NCBI GenBank assembly: GCA_037147175.1
Contig: JBAWVS010000006.1
Coordinates: 12,355 to 76,354 of the forward strand
Direction of reading: 5' to 3'
DNA length: 64,000 nucleotides
Source of the DNA: a bacterium
Lineage (GTDB): Bacteria; Cyanobacteriota; Vampirovibrionia; Gastranaerophilales; UBA9971
Shown here: positions 27,838-37,291 of the stretch, piece by piece
Numbering within the stretch: position 1 is the first letter of the stretch
Layout: the number at the start of each line of letters is the position of its first letter
Made by a program: the position numbers and the translations under genes
The notes under the pieces: generated by a model
Told to the model about the DNA's origin: nothing
What the model saw: only the letters and a program-made list of their open reading frames with translations
Database searches by the model: none

Positions 27838-28818
27838 ATGAAAAAATTTTTCAATATAATGTTTGTTCTTTTAGCATTCCTTTCCTGTTTAGGATTAAGA
27901 GAGGAAGCAACAGCTTTATCGGCAGGAAAAATGATTGTCAGCCCTGTAAATGTCCCGACCGTTCAGTCAAGCTACGGGGTTTATCCTAATACAGTCGACA
28001 TGATAGCCAATGACATAATTAATTCAATAAACAAGTATTCGAGTTTTGACGTACCGGACCTTAATTCTGCCAAGGATTTGATAAAAAGCTACGGTTTATC
28101 AAAACGTTATAAAGAATTTCTCATGAATTATCGTGATAACAGAGTTGTTGATTATGAAACCTGTAATTTAATCGATAAAAGACTGGGCGTTGATAAGATT
28201 TTATTAGTTTCAGGCGGATTTGATATTCAAAATATGTTTTTAAACAGGTCGGGAACTAATAAAAATTCCAGCATTTCTGCCGCTTTAATACCCGTATTTA
28301 GAATGTTTTCCAAAGACCTGGTTGCTGTTATGTTTCCTTTTTATTTTTATAGCCAGTATAAAGACAGCAACCTTAACGAAGAGCCTATAAATCCCTATTA
28401 CAAGCTTAATGTCCAGCTTGCATTGATAGATACTAGTACAGGTCTAGTTGTTTGGGAAAAATCATACAATCAAGACATGCCTGCTTCTGATTTTGGAAAT
28501 CCAATAAATTCTTTCGGCGAAAATATAATTTCTTCAGGAAAATTGAAAAAATTCTCTGAAAATATAGCAAAAGAAACTTCTTTTGAAGTCTTTATGGCGA
28601 CAAAAAATTCTGATTATACCTCAGTAAAGAGCAGTATAGTTTCATCTCCGGAACAAACAAATAATACAGTAAAAGCCGTTGATAAAAACAAAAAAACTTC
28701 ACCGGCAGACGAAAAAAAGATAAAAGTTAGCCCCTCTTCTCCTTCAGGTAATAACTATCTGGAAAACAAGAGAAAAGAAAGTTATAAAAAATGGGCAAAA
28801 GAGCAAGTAAAAAAATAA
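27838..28818 (+). CDS. Exported protein of unknown function
   Basis: A 326-residue protein with a signal peptide (residues 1 to about 26, ending near ATALSAG). The mature part begins MIVSPVNVPTVQ, followed by a predicted alpha/beta domain with VDMIANDIINSIN and LGVDKILLVSGGFD, then an extended beta segment and LIDTSTGLVVWEKSYN near 195-210. This layout recalls CsgG/TolB-N-like or FlgT-like periplasmic domains, but no motif is decisive. The last 60 residues are Lys/Ser/Pro-rich and probably disordered. The ATG follows a GGGGAAA ribosome site. Its stop lies 24 bp before purU. Confidence 0.65.
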   Translation: MKKFFNIMFVLLAFLSCLGLREEATALSAGKMIVSPVNVPTVQSSYGVYPNTVDMIANDIINSINKYSSFDVPDLNSAKDLIKSYGLSKRYKEFLMNYRDNRVVDYETCNLIDKRLGVDKILLVSGGFDIQNMFLNRSGTNKNSSISAALIPVFRMFSKDLVAVMFPFYFYSQYKDSNLNEEPINPYYKLNVQLALIDTSTGLVVWEKSYNQDMPASDFGNPINSFGENIISSGKLKKFSENIAKETSFEVFMATKNSDYTSVKSSIVSSPEQTNNTVKAVDKNKKTSPADEKKIKVSPSSPSGNNYLENKRKESYKKWAKEQVKK

Positions 28819-28842
28819 AAATATTTTAGCAGGTTCACATAA

Positions 28843-29709
28843 ATGCCAATAAACAAAAAAAAATATGTTTTAACAATGATATGTCCTGATGCATCAGGTA
28901 TTTCCGCAAGTGTGCTGAATTTTATTTATGAAAATAACGGATTTATAACTTCTTCTTATAATTATGGAGATCCGACAACAAAGAAATTTTTTATGCGAAC
29001 TGTTTTTCAGGGTTCAAACTCAAAATTTGCAAAACTTGAAGATATAAAAGTCAAATTCAAACCTATAGCCCAAAAATATCAAATGCAATGGGAAATTAAT
29101 GATTGCGGAAAACTCCCCAGAGTTTTAATAGCTGTTTCAAAATTCGGACACTGTTTAAATGACTTGTTGCATAAAACAAAATCAGGTCAAATTCCTATGG
29201 AAATTGCAGCGGTTGTATCAAACCATACAGAAATGAAAGATTTGGTTGAATGGTACGGGATAAACTACTTTCATCTTGCTTCAACAGGTCAGAATAAAGC
29301 TGAGAACGAAGAAAAAATCCTTCAGCTTGTTGATGGGCTGAGAATAGACCTTATTGTTCTGGCAAGATACATGCAGATATTATCGCCTAAAATGTGCGAA
29401 GCCTTAAACGGTCGCTGTATAAATATACACCATTCGTTTTTGCCCAGTTTCAAAGGAGCAGCTCCTTATACACAGGCACATGACAGAGGTGTTAAAATTG
29501 TCGGAGCTACCGCTCACTACGTAACATCTGACCTTGATGAAGGTCCGATAATAGAACAGGCTGTTGAAAGAATTGATCATACTTATACGACGGATGATAT
29601 TGCAATGACAGTCAGGGATCTTGAGACAGTAATACTTTCAAGGGCTGTAAAGTGGCATGTGGAAAGACGAATCCTGCTTAACAATTCCAAAACAGTTGTA
29701 TTCAGGTAA
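28843..29709 (+). CDS. purU: Formyltetrahydrofolate deformylase PurU
   Basis: Hydrolyses 10-formyltetrahydrofolate to formate and tetrahydrofolate, feeding PurT or balancing one-carbon pools. The N-terminal ACT domain starts with MICPDASGISA, and the hydrolase domain carries the catalytic NIHHS motif at 194-198 and Asp230 in TSDLDEGP. Length 288 is normal. Ribosome site AGG in AGCAGGTT. It follows the exported protein by 24 bp, a close but functionally odd pairing. Confidence 0.95.
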   Translation: MPINKKKYVLTMICPDASGISASVLNFIYENNGFITSSYNYGDPTTKKFFMRTVFQGSNSKFAKLEDIKVKFKPIAQKYQMQWEINDCGKLPRVLIAVSKFGHCLNDLLHKTKSGQIPMEIAAVVSNHTEMKDLVEWYGINYFHLASTGQNKAENEEKILQLVDGLRIDLIVLARYMQILSPKMCEALNGRCINIHHSFLPSFKGAAPYTQAHDRGVKIVGATAHYVTSDLDEGPIIEQAVERIDHTYTTDDIAMTVRDLETVILSRAVKWHVERRILLNNSKTVVFR

Positions 29710-29737
29710 ACTGTCTGTGACGACTTGACATGGCTTT

Positions 29738-30742
29738 TTATTCTGATTCTTTATAATTTGGATTGCTGTAATAAGCGTGAGGATAAGTATAATCTTCTCT
29801 AAATCCAATCCGTCTGTACATTTTTAGTGCAGGATAATTATCTGTTTCAACTGCCGCATTTACTTCACTTACCGCAATTTTTTGTTCTGCCAAAGATTTT
29901 ATTATCCCTGCCACTGCAGCTTTTAAAACTAATTTACCGAGCCCTTTATTTCTGATGTTTTTTCTTACTGAAATCAAAGGAATATTTGCTTTAGCCGGAG
30001 TTGCTATATGAACAAAACAAACACCTTCCAAAGAGCCGTCTTTAACTATAACTTTGGTTTCTTCAGGCATAAAATGACCAAAAACATTTTCTGTGATTTT
30101 TTTAATAACATCTTTACAACCTTCAGGAGTTAAAAATCTCGGGTCAAAAAGCACATCTTTAGAATTTTTAAATCCAAGATTTATTACTTCAACTGCTGAA
30201 TCTAAATATTTTTCGTCCCATGATTCTATTGTGTACCCTTCAGGGAGTTGTCCGATATCAGCTTTTTGCAAAACTTTATACGAAATCGAATCGCAAAAAT
30301 CAAATTTTACCATTGCCTGTCCGGTAAACTGAAATTGCAAAAGAGCAATATCTCTTGTGAATGTTTCCTGAAAACCAAGAAGAGGATAACTTATAACTTT
30401 CCAGTCGGTACGATTTTTTAAATGCTCTAACAATGCACCTGCAAGAGCCAGACGCTTTTTGTTTAAATCTTTTCTGTCAGGCACATGAATAACATTTAAT
30501 TCTATCGCTTTATGTTGTTCAAAAACAAAAATAAGAATTCCTGCCGGTACTCCTTCATCAAATAAAGCAATTCCGTTTAAACGACCGTCCGCAATAAATT
30601 CTTTAAAAGAATAAAAATCCAGAGGTTCAATTTCATACCTATAATCTTTTGTAGCTTTTAGTCTGAAACTTTCATAAATTTCTTTTATTTGATCTATGTT
30701 ATCATTTGTTAAAAGCTCTGTTTTATAGGTAGTTTGCTGCAT
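29738..30742 (-). CDS. Double GNAT-domain acetyltransferase
   Basis: A 334-residue cytosolic protein with two GNAT folds. The C-terminal one (about 180-325) has the acetyl-CoA loop RNKGLGK near 262-268 and the typical NYPALKMYRRIGF ending motif. The N-terminal one (about 10-140) is degenerate in the CoA loop (VPDRKDLNKKRLALAGALLEHL), as in many tandem GNAT proteins where one half is structural. The substrate is unknown. Ribosome site GAGAG. It is a single gene, convergent with purU and divergent from yajQ. Confidence 0.8.
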   Translation of the reverse strand: MQQTTYKTELLTNDNIDQIKEIYESFRLKATKDYRYEIEPLDFYSFKEFIADGRLNGIALFDEGVPAGILIFVFEQHKAIELNVIHVPDRKDLNKKRLALAGALLEHLKNRTDWKVISYPLLGFQETFTRDIALLQFQFTGQAMVKFDFCDSISYKVLQKADIGQLPEGYTIESWDEKYLDSAVEVINLGFKNSKDVLFDPRFLTPEGCKDVIKKITENVFGHFMPEETKVIVKDGSLEGVCFVHIATPAKANIPLISVRKNIRNKGLGKLVLKAAVAGIIKSLAEQKIAVSEVNAAVETDNYPALKMYRRIGFREDYTYPHAYYSNPNYKESE

Positions 30743-30844
30743 TTTTCATTCTCTCAAGTTCTTTACTAATCTATTCTACTATATGATTAATAAACACTAA
30801 AATATATTAAAAACTCTTAATACTTAATTTTAAGAATTTGATTG

Positions 30845-30853
30845 TGATATAAT
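30845..30853 (+). promoter_or_regulatory. Extended -10 promoter for yajQ
   Basis: TGATATAAT, an extended -10 with the full consensus hexamer at 30848-30853. No convincing -35 box is seen, as is usual for this promoter class. The yajQ ATG is 44 bp downstream. Confidence 0.55.
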
Positions 30854-30897
30854 TAACAAAATCAAAGTTCTGTAATAATAAAAAAGAGTATAAAATC

Positions 30898-31398
30898 ATG
30901 GCAAAAGACGAAAGTTTTGATGTAGTATCAGAATTTGACCAACCCGAGTTACTTAACGCGGTTGATCAAACAAAAAGAGATATGCAAGCAAGGTTTGACC
31001 TTAAAGATTCAGGCAGTCTAATTGAGCTTGAAGGCACAAAGACTATAACTATAACAACAAAAGATGACTTAAAATTAAGAAATATCATAGATATTCTTCA
31101 GTCAAAAATGGCAAAAAGAGGATTGAGCCTCAAAATTCTTGACCTTCAAAAAGTCGAAAACTCACTTGGAGGAAAAGTAAGACAGGTTATCAATTTAAAA
31201 AAAGGAATTAGTACGGAAATTGCAAAAAAAATTGTTGCTGATATAAAAACCTCAAAAATAAAAGTACAAGCAGCAATTCAGGGAGATCAGGTCAGAGTTT
31301 CCGGAAAAAACAGAGATGACCTCCAACAAGTTATAAAACTGCTGAAAGAAAAAGAAGATGAGTATGACGTAGCTTTGCAGTTTAATAATTACAGATAA
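30898..31398 (+). CDS. YajQ family nucleotide-binding protein
   Basis: Member of the YajQ/UPF0234 (DUF520) family: FDVVSEFDQPELLNAVDQ at the N terminus and the repeated alpha/beta folds of this family over 166 residues. Homologues bind nucleotides or RNA, and in some bacteria act as cyclic di-GMP effectors; that link is suggestive here because a diguanylate cyclase is encoded 14 kb away, but nothing in this sequence proves it. Ribosome site AAGAG; a strong terminator follows. Confidence 0.92.
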   Translation: MAKDESFDVVSEFDQPELLNAVDQTKRDMQARFDLKDSGSLIELEGTKTITITTKDDLKLRNIIDILQSKMAKRGLSLKILDLQKVENSLGGKVRQVINLKKGISTEIAKKIVADIKTSKIKVQAAIQGDQVRVSGKNRDDLQQVIKLLKEKEDEYDVALQFNNYR

Positions 31399-31425
31399 GC
31401 TCAGTTTTAAAAAAATAAAAACACC

Positions 31426-31463
31426 AAATACAAAGACCTCTCTTGCGAGAGGTCTTTGTATTT
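31426..31463. terminator. Perfect 17-bp bidirectional terminator
   Basis: Arms 31426-31442 and 31447-31463 are perfectly complementary around a TTGC loop, with A-rich left and T-rich right flanks inside the stem. It ends yajQ on the plus strand and the tRNA-Met transcript on the minus strand. Its last base coincides with the discriminator base of the tRNA. Confidence 0.9.
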
Positions 31464-31536
31464 AGCATAGACTGGATTCGAACCAGTGACCGCGCGGGTA
31501 TGAGCCGCGTGCTCTAGCCAACTGAGCTACTATGCC
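31463..31536 (-). tRNA. tRNA-Met (CAT), probably elongator
   Basis: A 74-nt cloverleaf on the minus strand: acceptor GGCATAG with CTATGCT (one G-T pair), discriminator A, 5-bp anticodon stem CGCGG/CCGCG around CTCATAC, and a TTCGAAT T-loop. The CAT anticodon allows elongator Met, initiator Met or lysidine-modified Ile. The paired first base argues against initiator, and the body resembles elongator Met; tRNA-Ile2 is not excluded. CCA is not encoded. Confidence 0.93.
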
Positions 31537-31564
31537 ATATTAACTTTTTATTATTATATAAATA

Positions 31565-32419
31565 TTAATACTTTGCAACTATAACCCTGTCAATTTGATT
31601 ATAGTCTTTGATAATTTTTATTTCTTCAAAACAGGCTTTTTTAAAAATTTTAACTGTGTCTGTCGACTGATAAATTCCTATTTCAACGGCTAAGCAGCCA
31701 TTTTTATTAAGCCTGTATTTTGCCTGAGAAGCAAGTTTTTCATAAAAAGCCAGTCCTTTTTCATCTTCGGCAAAAAGAGCCTGATGCGGCTCATGAAGTA
31801 CAACTTCAGGCTGAAGATTTTGTTTTTCATGAATAGGAATATACGGAGGATTAGAAACAATTATATCGAATTTTTCTTTAGCATCAATATTTTCAAAGAG
31901 ATCGGAGTTAACAAAAGTTATTTTTTCTTTCACACCAAGCTTTTCTGCATTTAATTTTGCTACTTTCAGTGCTTTTTGTGAAATATCACCGGCAAAAACC
32001 TTTACATCTTTCAAATGTTTAGCAATCATGCAGGCTATGCACCCTGAACCCGTTCCTATATCAAGAATTTTTAAATTATTTTTATTAACAAGCTTCAAAA
32101 CTTCTTCCACAAGAATTTCTGTTTCAGGTCGAGGAATCAGAACATTTTCATCCACATAAAATTCTTCCCCCATAAAAAAAGCTTTATTTGTCAGATATTG
32201 TACAGGAATTTTTTCTTTAACACGTCTTTGTATCAAAGCATTAAAAACTTCGAGTTTCTCATCAGCCAGTTCTTTTTCAGGGTATAAAATCAAGTCTTTT
32301 TTAGTAATCCCAAAAACAAAATTCAAAAGAATACCTGTTTCCAGAGCCGCTTCACTTCGAGAAATACCGATTTTTTTCAACTTTAAAATTGTGTTTTGAT
32401 TTACTTCTTTTAAAAACAT
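31565..32419 (-). CDS. prmC: Release factor glutamine methyltransferase PrmC
   Basis: Methylates the glutamine of the GGQ motif of release factors. The SAM site DIGTGSG is at 120-126 and the catalytic NPPY at 190-193; the N-terminal five-helix domain precedes them. Length 284 is typical. It lies 44 bp downstream of prfA, its substrate, in the common prfA-prmC arrangement. No clear ribosome site is seen before the ATG. The tRNA-Met promoter probably lies in its 3' end. Confidence 0.96.
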   Translation of the reverse strand: MFLKEVNQNTILKLKKIGISRSEAALETGILLNFVFGITKKDLILYPEKELADEKLEVFNALIQRRVKEKIPVQYLTNKAFFMGEEFYVDENVLIPRPETEILVEEVLKLVNKNNLKILDIGTGSGCIACMIAKHLKDVKVFAGDISQKALKVAKLNAEKLGVKEKITFVNSDLFENIDAKEKFDIIVSNPPYIPIHEKQNLQPEVVLHEPHQALFAEDEKGLAFYEKLASQAKYRLNKNGCLAVEIGIYQSTDTVKIFKKACFEEIKIIKDYNQIDRVIVAKY

Positions 32420-32463
32420 TTAAATAATTCTTTTAATCTAAAAATGACAAAAAAGAACATAAT

Positions 32464-33546
32464 TTATACTGATTGTGCAAGTTTTTCGAGTTTTGCTTTC
32501 TGGTCAGCCTGTGCAAGAAGATGAAGAATGTCATCAAGTTCGCCTTCTATGATTGTCCAGACGTTTAAATTGACACCTATTCTGTGATCGGTGCATCTTC
32601 CCTGCGGAAAGTTATACGTTCTGATTCTTTCACTTCTGTCGCCTGTCCCCACCTGTGATCTTCTTAAATCGGTGATTTCCTGCATTTGTTTTTGAGATTC
32701 TATGTCAAATATCTTGGTTTTGATAATTTGCATAGCTCTTTCTTTGTTTTGAAGCTGACTTCTTTCTTCTGTACAAAAAACCATAATTCCTGTAGGTTTA
32801 TGCACAATTCTCACAGCTGTTTCTACCTTATTAACGTTTTGACCGCCTGCACCGCCTGAACGTGCCGTAGAAATTTCAAGATCTTTCGGGTCAATATCAA
32901 TTGAAACATCTTCAACTTCCGGCATAACTGCAACTGTTGCGGTACTTGTATGAATTCTTCCCTGTGATTCTGTTACGGGAACCCTTTGAACTCTATGTAC
33001 ACCGGATTCATATTTTAATCTGCTGTAAACAGCATCACCTTTTATGTTAATTACAACTTCACCTATACCGCCGACGTCACCTTCGGACAAACTCAAAATT
33101 TCTGTCTTCCAGCCCTGTTTTTCTGCATATCTGAGATACATTCTCATAAGATCAGCCGCAAAAATATTGGCTTCATCTCCGCCTGCACTACCTCTTATCT
33201 CGAGCATAATGTCTTTATCATCATTGGGATCTCTGGGAAGAAGGAGAACTTTCATTTTTTCTTCATATTTTTGAAGATTAGCTTCTGCCTGATCAAGTTC
33301 TGCCTGAATAAATTCTTTCATTTCAGGATCATTCTCAGCTTTTATCATTTGAATGGCATCTTCTTTTGCGCTTGCTGCCTCTTGCCATGCATGATAAATT
33401 TCAACACTTTCTTCCATGGACTTTCTTGTCTTTGAAAGTTTTTTAAATTCTTCAAAATCCTTGATTGTTTCAGGGTCGCTAAGCTTTTCTCCAAGCTCAA
33501 TATAGCTTTTTTCTATATTTTGAATTTTACCCAGCATATCTTTCAT
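32464..33546 (-). CDS. prfA: Peptide chain release factor 1
   Basis: Recognises UAA and UAG stops. The stop-decoding tripeptide is PVT at 190-192 (PxT of RF1), and the peptidyl-hydrolysis GGQ is at 234-236 in [10 protein letters not shown]. Length 360 is normal. A strong AAGGAG site precedes the ATG. It is cotranscribed with prmC. Confidence 0.97.
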   Translation of the reverse strand: MKDMLGKIQNIEKSYIELGEKLSDPETIKDFEEFKKLSKTRKSMEESVEIYHAWQEAASAKEDAIQMIKAENDPEMKEFIQAELDQAEANLQKYEEKMKVLLLPRDPNDDKDIMLEIRGSAGGDEANIFAADLMRMYLRYAEKQGWKTEILSLSEGDVGGIGEVVINIKGDAVYSRLKYESGVHRVQRVPVTESQGRIHTSTATVAVMPEVEDVSIDIDPKDLEISTARSGGAGGQNVNKVETAVRIVHKPTGIMVFCTEERSQLQNKERAMQIIKTKIFDIESQKQMQEITDLRRSQVGTGDRSERIRTYNFPQGRCTDHRIGVNLNVWTIIEGELDDILHLLAQADQKAKLEKLAQSV

Positions 33547-33650
33547 GATTATTTCTCCTTTATCATCCTGAACTAAGCGAAGTATCTGTCCTTCATTATT
33601 ATTTTGACAAATTCTTCGGGTAGGCGATAAAACCCCTCAGAACGAATTTT

Positions 33651-34346
33651 TTAATTTATTTTCTGCGGTTTGCGTCCACAACCTCTGATTTCATCACAAT
33701 GACCGGCTGCTTCACACTTTGGGACAAGATATTCAGCAAGCCAAGGATCTTTTTCCATAGCAAGATCACACATTTTTTTGACCATAACTCTTATTTCATG
33801 CTGTGCGTTTGTGCAAAGCCTGATATTTGCGAGATGAATAAACTCCCTTAAATTAAGACTCGCAACAAGAGAACTTGTTGCAGCATTTGGAAGAATAAAT
33901 CTTGCATCTTCGGCAGGAATCCCCTGATTTATCATTTTTTCATAAAATTCGGCCGTTTTGCTCATAAACTCATCATATTCAGCCTCTAAACCGGCTTTTT
34001 TTATTGTATTAGGGGTAATATATTCAAACTGTCCTTTTTCTGTAACATATCTCTGGGATTTTTGAGAAAAAGACATATGTCTGTGTCTTACAAGCTGGTG
34101 AGTACATGCTCTTGAAACTCCGCTTATTGTAAATACATACTGACAATGCTCTATTGTACTGTGATGCCCTGAAGCAAGAACTCTTTTGACGAGTTTAAGC
34201 ATTTTTTCGTCATCAGTAGCATTTTCCCAGATGTTTATCGGATAATCAGCCGAGTAACAGGTTCTACATGCCAAAAAAATTATTTTCAAAGGATTTTCCG
34301 GCATGCTTATGAGATTTACTATAGGAAATTCTTTTTCTTGAGTCAT
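33651..34346 (-). CDS. thyX: FAD-dependent thymidylate synthase ThyX
   Basis: Makes dTMP from dUMP with methylenetetrahydrofolate and reduced flavin. The ThyX signature is visible as RHRHMSFSQKSQRY at 87-100, with the usual HHSTIEH motif upstream near 61-67 and a C-terminal LRxFIHLAN-like helix. Length 231 is typical. ThyX is frequent in anaerobes and in AT-rich reduced genomes. Ribosome site AAAGGAA. Confidence 0.96.
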   Translation of the reverse strand: MTQEKEFPIVNLISMPENPLKIIFLACRTCYSADYPINIWENATDDEKMLKLVKRVLASGHHSTIEHCQYVFTISGVSRACTHQLVRHRHMSFSQKSQRYVTEKGQFEYITPNTIKKAGLEAEYDEFMSKTAEFYEKMINQGIPAEDARFILPNAATSSLVASLNLREFIHLANIRLCTNAQHEIRVMVKKMCDLAMEKDPWLAEYLVPKCEAAGHCDEIRGCGRKPQKIN

Positions 34347-34366
34347 TTTTATTCCTTTTAACTAAA

Positions 34367-34401
34367 CAATAAGCCCGCAGAGGTACTGCAAAGGCTTATT
34401 G
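34367..34401 (-). terminator. Hairpin between rpmE and thyX
   Basis: Nine-bp outer stem (34367-34375 with 34393-34401) and a 4-bp inner stem with a 5-nt loop. On the minus strand it follows rpmE and ends in TTATTGTTTAGTT, a weak T tract, so attenuation is as likely as full termination. Confidence 0.55.
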
Positions 34402-34423
34402 TAAAAATATAAAAACTGATGTT

Positions 34424-34633
34424 TTATTTTTTGTTTAAATTAGCGTAACGCTTGTTGAATCTTTCAACTCTGCCTTCGGTATCCATTATTTTTTGGGTTC
34501 CGGTAAAGAAAGGATGACATGCATTGCAAATTTCAACTTTCATTCCCTGAACAACTGAACCTGCTTCGATAACATTGCCACAAGCACAGCTAATAGTTGT
34601 TTCACTATATGTTGGGTGAATTCCTTCTTTCAT
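34424..34633 (-). CDS. rpmE: 50S ribosomal protein L31, zinc-binding type
   Basis: A 69-residue L31 with four zinc-ligand cysteines (Cys16, Cys18, Cys37, Cys40) and the family block [10 protein letters not shown]. This is the C+ form, which in many bacteria is replaced by a zinc-free paralogue under zinc limitation. Ribosome site AGAGGA. The gene lies upstream of thyX on the same strand with a hairpin between. Confidence 0.97.
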   Translation of the reverse strand: MKEGIHPTYSETTISCACGNVIEAGSVVQGMKVEICNACHPFFTGTQKIMDTEGRVERFNKRYANLNKK

Positions 34634-34763
34634 TTTTTAAGTCCTCTTTTTTAAATTCTGTTTTTATTCTGATTAATATATTAACATGCTCAAAGTTTTA
34701 CATGGGCAAATTATTTAATTATTTTAAACAAATATTATAATAAAAATATATTTGAGTAAAATT

Positions 34764-34772
34764 TGATATAAA
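34764..34772 (+). promoter_or_regulatory. Extended -10 promoter for trpB-tyrS
   Basis: TGATATAAA at 34764-34772, an extended -10 with five of six hexamer bases, 43 bp before the trpB start; no clear -35 box. Confidence 0.45.
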
Positions 34773-34814
34773 ATAAAAACAACAAACTAAAAAAATAAAA
34801 AGGCTTTTTAAGTA

Positions 34815-36047
34815 ATGCAACATTTTTTTGAAAAAGATAAACCTTATAATTTACCTGATAAAAAAGGACGTTTCGGAGATTTCGGCGGGAAATACGTCCC
34901 TGAAACACTCATGGGCGCATTATATGAGCTGGAAAAAGTTTTTAATGAAGCTATATGCGATGAAAAATTCTTAAATGACTTATACAGTCTGATGAAAGAT
35001 TATTCAGGAAGACCGACTCCTCTTTATTTTGCGAAAAGGCTGACTGAATATTACGGTAAAGGCAAAATATACCTTAAAAGAGAAGATTTGAACCATACGG
35101 GCGCTCATAAAATAAACAATGCGCTGGGACAGGTTCTTTTGGCTCTCAAAATGAATAAAAAAAGAATTATCGCCGAAACGGGAGCAGGTCAGCATGGCGT
35201 AGCAACAGCCACTGTTTGCGCTCTTTTCGGGCTTGAATGCGAAATTTATATGGGAGAAGAAGATACAAAACGTCAGGCAGTTAATGTTGAGAGAATGAAA
35301 CTTCTCGGCGCAAAGGTTAATCCTGTTTATTCGGGAAGCAAAACCCTTAAAGACGCAACAAGCGAAGCAATAAGAGATTGGGTTACAAATGTTGAAAACA
35401 CTCACTATATTATAGGTTCAACCGTGGGTCCTCACCCGTATCCTGAGATGGTAAGATTTTTTCAGTCTGTCATAGGAAAAGAATCCCGTCATCAAATTCA
35501 GGAAAAAGAAAACAGGCTTCCTGATTATGTTCTTGCATGCATAGGAGGAGGAAGCAATTCCATGGGGATGTTCTACAGCTTTCTTGGAGACAAAGACGTT
35601 AAAATTATTGGAATTGAAGCAGCAGGTCAGGGTGTCAGTTCTGATTTTACTGCTGCAAGTATGATGAAAGGAAGACCCGGAGTTTTGCATGGCTCATTGA
35701 GTTATGTTTTACAGGATGATTACGGACAGATTGAAGAAGCTTACAGCATATCGGCAGGTCTTGATTACCCCGGAGTCGGACCTGAACACAGTTATTTAAA
35801 AGATTCCGGCAGAGTAAAATATTATCCGATAAACGATGATCAGGCAGTAAACGCTTTCAAACTGCTCTCAAAACTTGAAGGAATAGTTCCTGCGCTTGAA
35901 TCTTCACATGCTTTAGCTTATCTGGAAGAGCTTATGCCTTCCACATCAAAAGAAGAAATCGTGGTTTTGTGTCTTTCCGGCAGGGGTGACAAGGATTTAC
36001 AGAGCGTGTTTAACTATTGTTCAGAAAAAAGTGAAAAACAAATATGA
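34815..36047 (+). CDS. trpB: Tryptophan synthase beta chain
   Basis: Condenses indole with serine using pyridoxal phosphate. The cofactor lysine is Lys99 in [13 protein letters not shown], followed by ETGAGQHG and, further on, the phosphate-binding GGGSN. Length 410 and the N-terminal [13 protein letters not shown] mark the canonical TrpB1 type, which normally pairs with TrpA, yet no trpA or other trp gene is adjacent. The ribosome site is weak. It overlaps tyrS by 4 bp, an unusual partner that links two aromatic amino acid functions on one transcript. Confidence 0.96.
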   Translation: MQHFFEKDKPYNLPDKKGRFGDFGGKYVPETLMGALYELEKVFNEAICDEKFLNDLYSLMKDYSGRPTPLYFAKRLTEYYGKGKIYLKREDLNHTGAHKINNALGQVLLALKMNKKRIIAETGAGQHGVATATVCALFGLECEIYMGEEDTKRQAVNVERMKLLGAKVNPVYSGSKTLKDATSEAIRDWVTNVENTHYIIGSTVGPHPYPEMVRFFQSVIGKESRHQIQEKENRLPDYVLACIGGGSNSMGMFYSFLGDKDVKIIGIEAAGQGVSSDFTAASMMKGRPGVLHGSLSYVLQDDYGQIEEAYSISAGLDYPGVGPEHSYLKDSGRVKYYPINDDQAVNAFKLLSKLEGIVPALESSHALAYLEELMPSTSKEEIVVLCLSGRGDKDLQSVFNYCSEKSEKQI

Positions 36048-37291
36048 GTGAAGCAAAAATGGAAATTCAAGAAAAATTTATAAAACAGGCAGAATTTTTA
36101 GCGAAAGGAACTGAAGTTTTGCCGGGCGGAGTGAATGAACTTGCTAAAAAACTTCAGAAATCCGAAGAAACAGGAAAACCTTTAAGAGTAAAACTGGGAC
36201 TTGACCCTACAAGACCTGATTTGCATCTCGGTCATACCGTTGTAATGCGCAAATTAAGACAATTTCAAAAAGCAGGGCATCAGGTAGTGCTTATTGTTGG
36301 CGGTGCGACAGCTATGATAGGCGACCCGTCAGGCAAATCGGAAACAAGACCCCCTTTAACAAAAACAGAAGTTGACCAAAATGCAAACACTTACCTTGAA
36401 CAAATGGGACAAGTGGTTGATATAAACAATGCAGAAGTTGTAAATAATGCTGACTGGCTTCATGAAATGAAACTGGTTGATTTATTAAAGCTTTCTTCCC
36501 AAATAACAGTCGCTCAAATGCTTGTAAGAGACGATTTCGCAAAAAGATATGCCGAAGGCAAGCCTATTTCTGTGCATGAATTTTTCTACCCTTTAATGCA
36601 GGCGTATGATTCTGTTGTCATTGATGCTGATATCGAGCTTGGAGGAACAGACCAGAGATTTAACGTGCTTCTGGGGAGAGATATTCAGAGCGCTTACGGC
36701 AAAAAACACCCACAAATGGTTATTCTTTTGCCTCTTCTTGAGGGAACTGACGGAATTGTTAAAATGTCTAAATCCTACCCTGATCACTGCATAAGCCTTA
36801 CTGATTCTCCAAAAGATATGCTTGGAAAAATAATGAGTATTCCTGATGCTTTAATAGTAAGATATTACGAACTTTTAACAGATTTGCTTCCTGAAGAAAT
36901 TGAAAAAATAAAATCCGAACTTGAATTGGGACAGGTAAATCCCCGTGATTACAAGATGAAGCTTGCAAAAATTATTGTAAGCGAATACTATTCTGCCGAA
37001 GAATCAGAAAAAGCCGAGCAGGAATTTATAAATATTTTTAGCAAAAAAGGCTTGCCTGCCCAAATAGACGAATTTAAAGTCCTTGAAGGTACCGTTTTAA
37101 TAGATTTTATAGCAGAAAATAATCTTTCTGAAAGCAAAGGTGAAGCTAAAAGACTTATTAAAGGCGGCGGAATAAAATTAGACAACGAAAAAGTTTCTGA
37201 CCTTATGCAAAAAATCGAATTTGGAGATAAAGATTCACTTATTCTACAAGTCGGCAAGCGAAAATTCGCTAAATTATTTTGCCGGTTTTGA
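36044..37291 (+). CDS. tyrS: Tyrosyl-tRNA synthetase
   Basis: Class I synthetase. HLGH at 61-64 replaces HIGH and KMSKS near 240-247 is intact; the C-terminal S4 RNA-binding domain is present ([18 protein letters not shown]). The length of 415 and the [11 protein letters not shown] block resemble the TyrS2/TyrZ type. Its ATG overlaps the trpB stop (ATGA), so translation is coupled. The 3' end overlaps the convergent zincin gene by 23 bp. Confidence 0.96.
   Translation: MSEAKMEIQEKFIKQAEFLAKGTEVLPGGVNELAKKLQKSEETGKPLRVKLGLDPTRPDLHLGHTVVMRKLRQFQKAGHQVVLIVGGATAMIGDPSGKSETRPPLTKTEVDQNANTYLEQMGQVVDINNAEVVNNADWLHEMKLVDLLKLSSQITVAQMLVRDDFAKRYAEGKPISVHEFFYPLMQAYDSVVIDADIELGGTDQRFNVLLGRDIQSAYGKKHPQMVILLPLLEGTDGIVKMSKSYPDHCISLTDSPKDMLGKIMSIPDALIVRYYELLTDLLPEEIEKIKSELELGQVNPRDYKMKLAKIIVSEYYSAEESEKAEQEFINIFSKKGLPAQIDEFKVLEGTVLIDFIAENNLSESKGEAKRLIKGGGIKLDNEKVSDLMQKIEFGDKDSLILQVGKRKFAKLFCRF

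Noticed and set aside
35004-35690. Long antisense frames inside trpB and other genes
   Set aside because: They are shadows of well-supported coding regions on the other strand, without ribosome sites or motifs.
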